NCBI GenBank assembly: GCA_012932295.1
Contig: JAAONU010000014.1
Span: 33,015,977-33,079,976 of the forward strand
From: Cyclina sinensis
Lineage: Eukaryota > Mollusca > Bivalvia > Venerida > Veneridae
DNA length: 64,000 nucleotides
Direction of reading: 5' to 3'
In this document: one piece after another, positions 46,701 to 56,225 of the stretch
Numbering within the stretch: the first letter of the stretch is position 1
Layout of the letters: each line of letters starts with the position of its first letter
The notes under the pieces: model-generated
What the model was told of the DNA's origin: nothing
The model's database searches: none
The model's input: the letters and a program-made list of their open reading frames with translations, nothing else
Translations under genes and position numbers: made by a program

Positions 46701-49700
46701 GCAATACATTGTAGCAAACGTATCTGACCTTCAGGTAAAATCATTGTAGCAAATGTATCTGACCTTCAGGTAAAATCCAAACCAATATTGACAAAATCTT
46801 AACACAGCATTCTTTTCTACCACCAAGTGCAAGCTAGCAAACCCAACCTAGAGCAATACCCTTTCCTGGACTAGCAATATTACAGGATAAGCTATTAAGT
46901 TCTGTAGGGACCCACACAAATGTTGAACCCACATTTCAGATACATAAACTACTGATATAAGCCGAAGATCGATAAAAGCTCAATTTCAGCAAGAGTAGCA
47001 AGAAAATTAAGCTAAGCTTTAAAAGGTTTATATTTATATTAAACCAAAATGGACTACCAAAATAATGTTTTATTTGTAACACATTTTGCTAACCAAGAAC
47101 TGTGATTGATGCCCCTGAAGTGGTGCTTTGACCTTTGAGCTGAGGACCAGATGAAGGTAAATTACTGCTCCTTCGAAAGACATGGTTCTTCTTAACAATA
47201 TGACTTCAAGGTCAAGGTCATTTAGAGGTCAAGGTAAAAAAATGTCACTTGAAAGATCCCTCCAAAAGTATTGTTGTGTACAAACATGAACTAATTCTCT
47301 TGATTCAAAAGAAGTGGGGTTTCTTTAGAAGGTCAAGATCATTTAAGGGTCAAGGTAAAAAAATGAATTTGTAAGATTTCTTCAAAAGGGTGGTTGTATG
47401 CAATATGAACTAAATCTTGTTTAATAATAAGGGAGATATGGTCAATATTAAATGTTTCTGACAACTCGACTTTCAAGGTCAAGGTCATTCAGGGTTCAAG
47501 GTCAAATAAACATAAGTCAGTTGGAAGGTCTTGTCCAAAGGGGTGTTGTTTTTAATCATGAAGTAAACCCATTAACTAATAAGGAAGTTATGGGCAAAGT
47601 TAAAGTTTTTTGTTAATTGGACTTGATGTCAAGGTCATTCAGGGGTAAAGGTCATACAAATATATCTTGTCCAAAGGGCTATTATGTCAAAGATACTAAT
47701 AAGGAACATTTACTAATAAGAAAGTTATGGGCATTGTTACAGTTTACAGATGGAATAACTTCTGGACTGCCTTACAGTTCAAAAACTATATGCCCCCCTT
47801 CGGGGACATAAAAATGACTGTTGATTAAAGTGAAAGATTTTTTTTTATTGCAGTTGCCCAAATAACACAAAGCACATTTCTTGAACTCATTCTTTTTTAA
47901 AGCATGACTCTCGTTCCTTGAACTAAGTTGGTACATCTACAAAGATGTTTTTTGTAATCTTAGATGCTAATTTGTGACAGTTATTTATCTCAGTAAATGA
48001 ATAGGATATTTACAGATTGAATTTTCCATTTCTATGGCTTTTAAGCTGGGTTTATTTATTCATATTTTCTTCTACTGAAATAAAATGCTAAACAAAAATT
48101 TCCTGAAACTAAAAAAAAAAGGGGAAAAAAATTAGTACAAATCTATTATTATTATGTTGTTGTCTTGAAGGTTCATGAACTAAAAACTTTCATACAATCA
48201 AATCAAATAGAACAGTTAAAATGCTAAAATTTACTGTTAGTCAACCTAAGTTTTTATAACATAAGCTCTATACATGAAGGGTTAAGGCAAGCAACCAAGC
48301 TCCTGTTGACATCTGAATATACAATATACATGTATAGCTATTATAGCGTAGCGTGCAGTCTTGACAGAGCAATTTCTTCTGAATTGTACTGTACTATTGT
48401 TTGTTTGCTTTATTGTTAGTATTATATTTTCAAAGATTTTATATTCTTTATTTCTGACAACAGCATATTCCTGTATTTTTTCTGTTACAAATCTCATTTT
48501 TACTAATGATATTCTTTTTCTAGGAAATAATGATGTCTATATAATTCTTTTTTAATATATAACGTCATTCTTTTTATAGATACTGATGATTCAGAAGACA
48601 TTGCTTTTCCTTTCTGAAGTGCACAGGTCTTTTATGCTCCATGTAGGCAATGACTATATACAAAGACATGCACAGACATTTCTCTTTGATGAACTATTCA
48701 ATCTTGATTCACCTACATCTAGTAATGACTGCAAATGTTTTTTTTCTCGCGGCACAAACTTGCGCTCGTGTGGAGGGAGGATGAAGAATGATTCCAACTG
48801 AAAGAAATTGCAAATCAGTACACATTATAGCAGCTATTAACACTTGAAGCTGGACTTGGAAGCTGCCATATACTGTCTTTTTACTTGAAATCACTGAATT
48901 TAATGGTTAAACTATAAATAATTCACAAAATAAAACTATGCTTATGACTGAAAGAAAGATGAAAAGAATTTACATGAAATTGTTGCATCATCTACAGAAC
49001 TCTTTTTTTTAGCTTTCTTTTTCCCTTTGAGAAAATAAAAAAAAATCATTCATAAGCACTGCAAAATACTTTATGGCATACATGTGACTATTTTGTATTC
49101 TTTTTCTCCTCTTTAGTTTACTAGAGTCACTGAAACAGACCAAAGATGCTCCCCTGGTCATTGCAAATTCGGGACAACTTTTGAACAAAATGACTGAATT
49201 TCATGTATCAACATTAGCTATCTAAAGACACAGAGCCTAACTAAGCCAACACTAGAAAATGAAAAGGTCAATCAATTTAGATCATAATTTTATGAGTAAG
49301 CCTTATATATATCAAAGCTAGAGGCAAACAAAAATGATCTTAAAATTCAACAGCAGGATACTATTTCATTTCAAAATGCAGTTGTTTTGTTTTTTTCAAA
49401 TCACACCAGAGTTCCAGATAACTTGCGTATTTGGCATGTTTTACGCTTCAAAAATAACTAAAAATGCACAAGGTTATACTTTGGATGCGTACATTTATGC
49501 AAGCTGTATATCAGCTATGCTTTGGGCTGAAAAATGGCCGTTTTTTTGTCCATAATATGGGGGGTGGGCGTCTATTAGAGGATGGGCTATAAATAGAATT
49601 TTTACGGTATATAATGTGTGTTATTTTATAATACAATCAAATTACACATCAGGAATTATAAGTTCTTTCATTTTACCCTGCAAATGGATTGCGTATCCCA

Positions 49701-52700
49701 ATTTACCCCCACACTTTAAAAAGTGGGGGTAATTACCCCCAGTGTCAAAAAAATATCTGGAACTCTGTCACACCATAAATACAATGATTTCAATCTGACT
49801 GACTACAATGTTAATCAGCAAATGACAATTGAACATAGCCTATGCTACTTTGCTTACAGAGAGTGCATAAAACATTAACATACTATAATGCCTATTAGTA
49901 ACAGTTATACTGAAAGTAAGTGTAATGCTTATTAGATAAGCTTTTCTGTACACACACAATCACACAAGTTTTTCTCCACACCAACCCCCTTGAAATATAT
50001 TTCAGCCAAATGAATTGAAATTATGGAATTCAACAACATGTGTGACATGAATCTCCCACTAAACTTTTTTTTTTCTTTGAAAAATGGGACATCAAGGTGA
50101 CTTAAAGAAACATTATTTACAGCTGTTATATTCATTAAACAGTTTAATAACAAGAGCCATCTTACACATGGTTAATCCCCCCACCGGGAAGAAGTTACCT
50201 GAAGGTTGTACTTTCAAAGAGTAAATGTAATAATGTGCACATGCAGTTTGAAGAAAATCCCTCAAAAAATAGGCAAGGTAGAGTTATTGTTCTTGACACT
50301 GCACTTCCTATGAACGTGCTATGTCAGTGTATTAAGTTTGAAGAAAATCCCTCAAGTACTTCTGGAGTTATGTTCTGGATTTTTTTTTCAAGTAAATTTG
50401 TTAAAGGGGAATAACTCTAAAAGTAGGCAAGGTAGAGTTATTATTCTCATGCACTGCACTTCCGACCAATGTGCTATGTCAGTGTATTAAGTTTGAAGTA
50501 AATCCCTCAAGTACTTTTGGAGTTATGCTCTAGACAAAACTTTTTGAGTAAATCTGATCAAGGGAAATAACTCTAGAAGTAGGCAAGGTAGAGTTATTGT
50601 TCTTGCACAATGCACTTCCTATGGATGTGCTCTGTCAATGTTTTAGGTTTGAAGTAAATCCCTCAAGTACTTTTGGAGTTATGATTGGGACAAAATTTCA
50701 AGTAAATCTGATAAAGGGGAATAACTCTAAAAGTAGGCAAAGTAGAGTTATTTTCTTGCAAACTGCACTTACCACGAATCTGCTCTGTCAGTGTATTAAG
50801 TTTAAAGTAAATCCCTCAAGTACTTTTGAAGTTATGCTCTGGACAAAACTTTTTAAGTAAATCTGATAAAGGGGAAGAACTCTAAAAGTAGGCAAGGTAG
50901 AGTTATTGTTCTTGTGCACTGTACATCCTACCAATGTGCTCTGTAAGTGTATTATGTTTAAAGTAAATCCCTCATGTACTATTGAAGCTATGCTCTGGAC
51001 AAAAGTTTTTAAGTAAATCTGATAAAGGAGAATAACTGATAAAGTAGGCAAGGTAGAGTTACTGTTCTTACACACTGCACTTCCTATGAATGTGCCCTGT
51101 CAGTGTATTAAGTTTGAAGTAAATCCCTCAAGTGCTTTATGAGTTATGCTCAGGACAAAATTGGGACGGATGCACACATGCAAAGATGGATGGAGACCAT
51201 TTCTAATATCCCCTCTGCCTTTGGCAGGGGGATAAATAAGCTTAAGACCACATAAAATACTTAGTCAAATAACTAAAAACTGTCTGACAAAGTTTATATT
51301 ATACTAAACATTAAGAAATAAACAAAGGGTGATAACTCTTCAAATAAGATAAAACAAGTGACAGGTCTTGAGTTTCTGCATTTGTATTCATTGTCATTTC
51401 AAAGTTTAAGTCAACACTTAATGATTACAGAGTTATGCATTAGAGAAAACAATTGAGAAACTAAAAAAGCAGTACTGAAAGTTTCAAGCCAAATCATTCA
51501 AGGGTTACAGAGTTATAGACAGGACACCATTTCACTAAGGCCAGTAACTCTGCAAATATACAGCCATCGTAGAGTCTAGCATTTTCCTCAATGCTATCTA
51601 TCTTTTAAGTTTCATGATAGGTTACAGAGCTGTAACACTCCAAACAAAATTCAATTTCAAATTTTAACCAAGGGTTGTAACTCTGCAAATAGCTTTATTA
51701 AAACGGGATCTTTACAAATACCTTCATTTGGAAGCTATAGTAATTCCTATAAAATCTGAACATCAGATATTGGCTTGTTTTATGTCTGATTTTATTGGGA
51801 TTTAATTCATTGTAGCCTGTGGTATTGACTAATTCAACATTTATAAAGAAATAATTTGGGAATTACAATCACTTTCATAAAACAATTTACAGCCATAAAT
51901 GTTGGACTTCTATAGATGAGTACAATCTTCAATGCTGTTATCACACATATAGAAAGAACAGAAAAAATAAGTGTACACAGTGACACAAAAGTACAGCATG
52001 CTAATAAAACTACAATTAAACTTCATTCACTTCATTCACTTGAACTTGGAGATCTGTTTGAGAGATTGGTAGTTCAAAGCACTGGATCAGCCAATGAGAT
52101 GGAGAGCCTACTCTAACATCATCAGAGGTATTCTTCCAGTTTTATAGGAAGTGTTCATCAATTTAATTTGTGATTAAATAAAAAAGATATCAATTAGGTA
52201 TTTCTATTTATTTTCCTGTATATATTTAAACAAAAGGTCCATGATGACTCTAAATCTTTCACCTGAATATTACTGCTCAGAACAGCAAATGTAATGTAAT
52301 AGATTTATTAAAAGAAACAAAGAACTAGACAATGTTGCATGCCAAATATCAAACCATTAGGCTACTTGCTTCATTGAAACAACTTTAGAAGGTTTCCTAT
52401 GTTTTTCTTTGAAATTTCTTCTATGATTGTGTTTATGATAAATACCTAATGCCCAGTTTGGGCTAAAATGACCTGGGTCCATAATTTGAAAATCTTGGTA
52501 AATACAATGCTAAAAACAAACAGCGCTATATAAAAATTTCAGAAGCCTCACCTTAATGATTTAAGAGAAGATGTGTTTTAAAAGACTGTCTATATACCAT
52601 AAGATCTCATCCCTGGGTCAAAGCAATGATACTTTTTTTTAATAAGTTTTGTAGAGGTCCATTAGACAATGTTAAGAACCAAATTTTGAAAGTTTCAGCC

Positions 52701-55700
52701 TTAAGATTTATGAGAACATTTTTGAAGTGTTTGTCTATACAAGCATATTTTCATGGAAAATATCAGAACTTTAAGCCTTGTAGTGGACAAGAGGAACTTT
52801 TAAGAGTAAAAAATATATGAGTAATATAGATTTTGCCAGAATGTGTTTCATGCATGATATGTATTCGAGCCACTGAATTTCAAGGAAATGAAGTTTAATT
52901 GTAAAAAAGTTCAATTCTGCTAAAAAACAAAAACATTATTCAGGCCCTGTCATTTTATGTAACAGAAATGTACTGACTGTTAATCATGCTAAAAAGGCAC
53001 AGTAAAGTTGATATGCAAAGAGTAACAGAAAAATAACTTCAACTGCAGAGAAATAGGAGGACCATGATGGCCCTATATCGCTCACCTGAGTAGGAATGTT
53101 TTTAACAAAGTTGTTACAGACCTGGTCAATTGACTCCAGATGACCCATATTTGAACTTGACCTAGAAATTATCAAAGCAACCTTTCTGACAAATTTCCAG
53201 GATATTTGGGTTGAAAATGTTACCTCAAGAGAGTTACCAAGGTTTTTCCATATTTGGGCTCTGTGACTTAGTTTTTTACCCCAGACGACCCATATTTGAA
53301 CTTGAGCAAGAAATCATCAAAATAACCTTTCTGATAAATTTCCAGGATAATTGGACTGAAAAAATAGTCTCTATATTGTTAACAAGATTTTTCTATTTTT
53401 GGGCCATATGACCTTGTTTTTCATCCCAGATGACCCATATTCCAACTTGTCTGAGTAATTACTGGGACAAACATCCTGACCAAGTTTCATGACAACTGAG
53501 GCAAAAATGTGACTACTAGTGTTAACAAATTAACAAACTAAGTGTGGACGGACGACGGACATTGATCGATCCTAATAACTCACCATTAGCCTACGGCTCA
53601 GGTGAGCAAAAAAAGGTGATAATAATACATCAAATGCTTCCATACAATTAAAACAAAAATCAGAAAAATGTTGCTTAGTTTTTTTTGTTTTGTTTTTTTT
53701 CTTCATCTGTCATAAAAATGGTTTCTAGAGAGAAAAGAATAATTATGTATGACAAAACATCATACTCAAACAAAACTGGCTAAAACCAAACTGGCTAAAA
53801 CAAAACTGGCTAAAACCGAACTGGCAGATTAAGTTAGAAACCTTTTATTGGACTCTCTTCTGTTAAGTTTGATATTCTCCAATTTCATCTGTTTTGAAAG
53901 TAAGCCAGTAGAAAATCAAGCCAGTTGTTAAATTTCCCAGACACATAACTTGTTTCTGACATATAACAATTAATAAATGAAGCAGGCTGATGAGAAATTT
54001 TTAAACTTTAAAACTGCTTGTTTAATCTACAAAATTCCACACAACAACAAAAAAATATGTCTCAATATTATTTGTAATCCTAAAAGTCATTCCACATTCC
54101 AGAAAGCTTCTGTTCAAATTTTCTCAACTGCAAACTGACAATACTTCAATATTTCAAATACTGACTGAATGGATTCCAGACACTACAATTTCTTGTCATT
54201 TCTGGTCAAAGTAGCCAACACAAAAGGCTTCACAGAGACTACAACTTTCCTTTAACATCAAAAATTAGTGAGAAAATTTGAACATCACAATATGATACAG
54301 TCTTGCATCAAATAAGCTCACTTGAGAAACAGAGTGGGTACTGAAAAAGGTTTTAAATGTCATAATTTTCGTATTACAACCTAATACAGAAGTGTACCAC
54401 AATTTCGATAATTTCATAGCCCAAATATGCTGAATCAAAATACAGTAGAGATATGTACATAGGACATGGATGCCCCCACATTCCATTGTATTGTCACAAA
54501 AAATCCTGTTGCTATTTTTTGCTTAAACAGGGGGGCATAACTCTGTCAATCTCCAATAATTTTGCATCAAAATATTCACATACTGACAACTAAGTTTCAT
54601 GGCTCCAGCAGTTATATGTTTGGAGTTATACACGACACAAGTCTAAAATTGCTATTTTTTGCTTAATCAGGGGCACAACTCTGCTGATCTCCAATGAATT
54701 TGCATCAAAATACCCACATCCTGACAACTACTCTTAGAAAGTTTCATGGCTCTAGCAGTTATATGTTTTGAGTTACAGGTGACATAAGTTTTAAGTGTGA
54801 CAGCGGATGGATGGACAAGGGCAAACCTATTTGCCCCCACCCCCCCCTCCATCTCCCCCATTTCTTCACCTCTGTGGCATCTCAAATGAGCTTTCAACAT
54901 TTACAATGTCACAAATAATGCAGCAAAACTTAACAAAATCCCATTCACTTAACTCACCAATGAAACAATCTAAATGGGTGATGAAAATAATATTAAGGGT
55001 TGAGGAAAGATTGAGGCATAAAAAAGCTTTTCTTGTTTGCAAATGACTTCCTGTTATCTTTTTTAATTTTTCTTATTTCAAAATATTTGTAATGTGTTGC
55101 CTTTATACAGCTCAATAATATACATCTTAATGCAATTATGTTTCTTTAATGAATTAGGAATACAGACAAATATCCAAGTTTTAACATCAGTAATTTAGGT
55201 CACAGGAATTCACTAACAAACCTTCGTAGAAACTTTAAAGCAGAGAAAAATAAGTAACAATACTTTGTCCATTTAGAAATCACACTTCAACAAAAAAAAA
55301 AAGGAAAAAGAAAAAAAACAAAAAGGTAATGATTGCAAAATATTTCTATTTTGTGAAATATATATTTTTTTCATTTATTTTTTGCATAGTTTCAACAATG
55401 TCACTTACTATTTCTGGTTTAAATAACTATCTGTCCTTGGAAATAGAGCTACAATTAAATCTTTATTACAAATGTGTGTTTTAAAAGACCACCTGCTGTA
55501 AATGGACAACATGTCTTGGACATACCTGATTTAAAATGTTCATACTGTGTTTCTACGCTCCTGAAAGCTTTTTTTTCACATTTCTTGGCTTTGTTTTATG
55601 TTACATATAATCTGGGCTCCTTTACTTAAAAATGAGGAATAAAAGCAATCAGTAATTCTTTGTCTAATGTTTCCATTTCAGTTTATTATGCTATGATGTA

Positions 55701-56225
55701 ACTAAAATTCTACCAATCTACTTATAATTGGAATTTCTACTTTTCTTTAAATATGTATATGGACACAGCATTGTATTACAGCATTTTAATCTAGAAAGGA
55801 TTTGAACCAGATAATGGGAAGTAACTCTGGGAAGTAAAACATTTATATTAGTAGTAGATTCTTTCCCTTTGATAAAAAAAAAGAAGCATGCATATTATTC
55901 TAGCAGCATAATATATAATATACTACATATATGTGTAATTAAATGAAAACAATTTGAGCAAGTTTACTAGACAGTGACCCAATAAGTGTAAGTGCATGTA
56001 AATTTAATGACAGACCATAAGAAAACATGAAACTGAAAACCAAACAATTCTATAAAGAAATCTGACAGATCTCTTCCCTCCGTTCTTTCCCTTTCTCTAT
56101 AAATTTGAGAAACACAACAGTAGTGTTAAAAAAAAAACTTACAACAAGGAATTCTTTCTTGTCCACTATTTGGTTCCCGTCTGTATCAAACATGTTAAAA
56201 GCAATCCGGAAACCAGACTGCGGTT
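28630..56225 (-). CDS. MICU3: Mitochondrial calcium uptake regulator, MICU3-like, 3' part (join 56225..56143, 44139..44062, 32809..32721, 32189..32012, 31564..31456, 29179..29022, 28704..28630)
   Basis: Seven exons in consistent phase encode about 255 C-terminal residues, and all introns are GT-AG. MICU proteins sit in the mitochondrial intermembrane space and gate the calcium uniporter through two EF-hands. The first EF-hand loop is DTDGNQIVDKKE, after SGFRIAFNMF. The second is DVDGDGHLSYKE, before FISIMKDRKHRG. Both have acidic residues at loop positions 1, 3, 9 or 12 as required. DTTLLIHFFGRKG, ISEEDFAHILLRYTN and GITFEEFRQFCQF match the MICU3 branch better than MICU1 or MICU2. The helper domains between the EF-hands are complete. 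The first exon begins inside a codon (likely Lys), so N-terminal exons lie beyond 64000. The segment between RAEK and SVEPIQ is short, so an additional exon may have been missed there. Confidence 0.92.
29022..29179 (-). CDS. MICU3: MICU3-like exon with EF-hand 2
   Basis: The acceptor is atttctcag|AGGAG and the donor is TCAAGG|gtaagt. The exon encodes EEFQRAVKICTGSELGSHIV and then VFNIFDVDGDGHLSYKEFIS. The loop D-V-D-G-D-G-H-L-S-Y-K-E is canonical, with Asp at 1, 3 and 5 and Glu at 12. IMKDRKHRG follows. Confidence 0.95.
29579..31413 (+). mobile_element. Hairpin-terminated VNTR element (copy 2), intronic
   Basis: The head AACAAGAGGGCCATGATGG and GATCGCTCACCTGAGTA is followed by about seven units of roughly 165 bp. 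The units share GTGACCCCTAGGGCGGGGCC, TGGTAGAGGTCCACTAGACA and TTTCTGACAAGAAGATTTT. Next come a GACGACGGACGGACGGACAA tract and the tail hairpin 31375-31408. It lies in the MICU3-like intron between the exons ending at 31456 and starting at 29179. Confidence 0.88.
31456..31564 (-). CDS. MICU3: MICU3-like exon with GITFEEFRQF
   Basis: The acceptor is ttatttcag|GGTATAAC and the donor is CTAAAG|gtaggt. It encodes GITFEEFRQFCQFMNSLDDF and TIAMNMYTYAQQPVSK plus one base of the next codon. It lies between the conserved core and EF-hand 2. Confidence 0.93.
32012..32189 (-). CDS. MICU3: MICU3-like exon with ISEEDFAHILLRYTN
   Basis: The acceptor is atttccag|GTTTATG and the donor is GAGAAA|gtaagt. It encodes 59 whole codons after the split lysine, including MTNLQSEVIELEFLEFSKGM and TISEEDFAHILLRYTN, and ends PEEK. 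This is one of the best conserved parts of MICU2/MICU3 proteins. Confidence 0.95.
32190..32720 (-). other. Short MICU3-like intron, with flanking small intron 31565-32011
   Basis: These 531-bp and 447-bp introns are AT-rich. A TTGCCTTTGTGATCAGTGC phrase near 32430 is a fragment of the MITE family found at 59856-60051. Nothing else stands out. Confidence 0.6.
32721..32809 (-). CDS. MICU3: MICU3-like exon with DTTLLIHFFG
   Basis: The acceptor is tttttttgtag|AGTG and the donor is CCACAA|gtaagt. It encodes SVEPIQDTTLLIHFFGRKG and NDVLKYDDFH, with the last codon split AA|G. The HFFG-KG block is characteristic of the MICU family. Confidence 0.9.
32810..33857 (-). other. Start of a large MICU3-like intron, with a 25-bp minisatellite
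   Basis: CAGGTACAGGGAACTGTTA-type units repeat every 25 bp at 33336, 33361 and 33386, with a partial fourth. A 135-codon plus-strand frame at 33431-33838 is the longest in the window. It has no recognisable domain and overlaps other random frames. Confidence 0.55.
34458..37240 (+). mobile_element. Inserted element with 'AAGGTCAAGGTCATTT' units
   Basis: It begins CAACAAGAGCCACCGCAAGC and GCTCGACTTTTTT. It ends with a GGGAACGGCAACGGCACCGG tract, CTCGA-T-rich/A-rich-TCGAG fold-back and CTAAAA. Internal units of about 145 bp share AATTTTAGCAAAATTCAA, TTTGACCTTGAAGGTCAAGG, TTTAAAGGTCAAGGTCAA and TGTTTTGTCCAAGTAT. It is itself interrupted by the array at 34985-36320. Confidence 0.75.
34985..36320 (+). 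repeat. Element with a 107-108 bp DR2 tandem array
   Basis: A head ATAAACAAGAGAGCCAATGG leads into about ten units of TCCAAATTTCATTGCCATAG, CTCCAAAAACAAAAAGTAGG, TCAGTAGGTCAAAAATATAG and GTCATGCGATGACATTTTTG. Perfect AGGTCAGTAGGTCA starts at 35115, 35294, 35401, 35508, 35614, 35722, 35830, 36046 and 36261. One-base variants fall at 35938 and 36154. It is nested in 34458-37240. Confidence 0.88.
37422..37620 (+). mobile_element. 5'-truncated SINE with 11-bp target duplication
   Basis: AGAACATTTTG stands at 37411-37421 and again at 37621-37631. The body contains TTCGGATGAGACGTTAAACTG, GGTGTCTCTGGAATGGGATG and ACCGACGATAAATAAGCTC, matching the SINE at 3802-4102 without its tRNA head. Confidence 0.88.
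38243..40243 (+). mobile_element. Hairpin-terminated VNTR element (copy 3), longest array
   Basis: The head is AACAAGAGGGCCATGATGGC, with the fold-back AGGGCCAT-G-ATGGCCCT at 38249-38265. GCTCACCTGAG follows at 38271-38281. About twelve units of roughly 146 bp repeat GTGACCTAGTTTTTGACCCC, GATGACCCATATT, TCTGACAAATTTCCAG and CCTCTAGAGTGTTAACAAGG. An ACGGACGACGGACA tract and the tail hairpin 40207-40238 end it. Short minus-strand frames here are repeat translations. Confidence 0.9.
40395..42310 (-). other. Mostly single-copy part of the large MICU3-like intron
   Basis: I searched this part for a further MICU3 linker exon on the minus strand and found no acceptable one. No repeat array is visible. 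Confidence 0.5.
42311..42613 (+). mobile_element. Shrunken hairpin-element copy
   Basis: A degenerate head AACAAGTGGGCCAGGTGGCC with CACGCACCTGA is followed by one or two units with AGGTTT-CTGACCC and a decayed tail GCCAGGCAAGCTAAAA. The array and hairpin are largely lost. Confidence 0.6.
43148..43162. promoter_or_regulatory. Perfect palindromic estrogen-response-element match
   Basis: AGGTCA-CTG-TGACCT, exact, followed by TTCACTTAATAG, so the downstream half-sites are lost in this unit. Confidence 0.45.
43287..43301. promoter_or_regulatory. Perfect palindromic estrogen-response-element match
   Basis: AGGTCA-CTG-TGACCT, exact, followed by TGAGCTTTGACCTGGTGACC. The next half-site has one change. 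Confidence 0.45.
43562..43576. promoter_or_regulatory. Perfect palindromic estrogen-response-element match with DR0 and DR1 half-sites
   Basis: AGGTCA-CTG-TGACCT, exact, then TGACCT (43577-43582), T and TGACCT (43584-43589). The arrangement equals that at 25520-25547. Confidence 0.5.
44062..44139 (-). CDS. MICU3: MICU3-like linker exon
   Basis: 26 codons, phase 0 on both sides. The acceptor is tgtttacag|CTAGAG and the donor is GAAAAA|gtaggt. The product LEGVFSKQRDSKTKKPFDKT is lysine-rich, like the linker after EF-hand 1 in MICU3, where length varies. Sequence identity alone would not prove it; the phases and position do. Confidence 0.8.
44140..45047 (-). other. Single-copy part of a 12-kb MICU3-like intron
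   Basis: AT-rich with no recognised exon, RNA or repeat family. Confidence 0.5.
45048..45135. repeat. 40-bp direct duplication
   Basis: CATGCTTGTAACAGACATCC and ATGGCCCTCCTGTTAATCAG are repeated exactly at 45048 and 45088. A third partial start follows at 45128. Confidence 0.9.
45200..45910. repeat. Twin minisatellites with 50-bp and 58-bp periods
   Basis: TTGTCTACAG recurs at 45321, 45371, 45421 and 45471, an exact 50-bp step. CTTCATAGTGCACAC (or CTTAATAG) recurs at 45602, 45660, 45718, 45776, 45834 and 45892, an exact 58-bp step. Both units share an AGTGYACACCATGAT core, so they probably descend from one ancestral unit. Irregular early units lie at 45200-45320. Confidence 0.92.
45911..47099 (-). 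other. AT-rich intronic sequence
   Basis: Apart from the 35-bp duplication I see no gene, RNA or array here. Confidence 0.5.
46707..46776. repeat. 35-bp direct duplication
   Basis: CATTGTAGCAAACGTATCTG and ACCTTCAGGTAAAAT occur at 46707 and again at 46742 with one change. Confidence 0.9.
47100..47815. repeat. 'CAAGGTCAAGGTCATTT' tandem array (second copy)
   Basis: About four units carry TTCAAGGTCAAGGTCATTCA, GGTCTTGTCCAAAGGG-TGTTG and AATAAGGAAGTTATGGGCAA. They are related to the units inside 34458-37240. The element ends TATGCCCCCCTTCGGGGACATAAA, a short fold-back. Confidence 0.75.
47816..50154 (-). other. Intronic sequence with a small inverted repeat
   Basis: TTACCCCCAC and GTGGGGGTAA face each other across ten bases near 49706-49735. 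A GGGGGGTGGGCG patch lies near 49560. No exon is recognised, and the short open frames lack motifs. Confidence 0.45.
50155..51235. repeat. Tandem array, about seven units of roughly 150 bp, 'GTAGGCAAGGTAGAGTTATT' family
   Basis: Units share GGGGAATAACTCTAAAAGTA, GGCAAGGTAGAGTTATTGTT, CTTGCACACTGCACTTCCTA and GTAAATCCCTCAAGTACTTT. The head CAAGAGCCATCTTACACATGG and the end CCCCTCTGCCTTTGGCAGGGGGATAAATAA bound the element. The end is a CCCCTCTGCC/GGCAGGGGG fold-back. Confidence 0.85.
51236..52229. repeat. Decayed repeat (to about 51720), then single-copy sequence
   Basis: Units with AACTCTGCAAATA, ACAGAGTTATG and GTTTCA-GATAGG are visible to about 51720. The rest is AT-rich. The 66-codon plus-strand frame at 51916-52116 has no recognised motif. 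Confidence 0.4.
52230..52800 (+). repeat. Old copy of the 165-bp-unit hairpin element
   Basis: A decayed head AACAAAAGGTCCATGATGAC with CTTTCACCTGAATATT is followed by units with TAGAGGTCCATTAGACAATG, CAAATTTTGAAAG and GCCTTAAGATTTATGAGA. These match the element at 29579-31413. No tail hairpin remains. Confidence 0.6.
53051..53612 (+). mobile_element. Hairpin-terminated VNTR element (copy 4), short array
   Basis: The head GGAGGACCATGATGGCCCT with TCGCTCACCTGAGTA leads into about three units of the 38243-40243 type. A GGACGGACGACGGACATTGA tract and the tail CTCACC-A-TTAGCC-TAC-GGCTCA-GGTGAG (53579-53606) follow. Confidence 0.8.
53771..53828. repeat. 15-bp minisatellite, four units
   Basis: AAACTGGCTAAAACC-type units repeat every 15 bp. 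Nothing more is associated with them. Confidence 0.85.
54500..54865. repeat. Two-unit repeat, about 139-bp period, with C-rich end
   Basis: TTGCTATTTTTTGCTTAA, AACTCTG-C-ATCTCCAAT, CATCCTGACAAC and GCAGTTATATGTTTGGAGTT occur twice. An AGCGGATGGATGGACAAGG tract and CCCCCACCCCCCC close the element. Confidence 0.7.
54866..56142 (-). other. Intronic sequence next to the EF-hand 1 exon
   Basis: AT-rich, with A-rich tracts near 55290-55325. No additional exon is recognised. Confidence 0.5.
56143..56225 (-). CDS. MICU3: MICU3-like exon with EF-hand 1
   Basis: The acceptor is cattttacag|AACCG and the donor is CTTGTT|gtaagt. The exon opens with two bases of a split codon, then PQSGFRIAFNMFDTDGNQIV and DKKEFLV. 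The loop D-T-D-G-N-Q-I-V-D-K-K-E is a canonical EF-hand. In the family the preceding residues are LTK, consistent with a split AAA codon. Confidence 0.92.
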
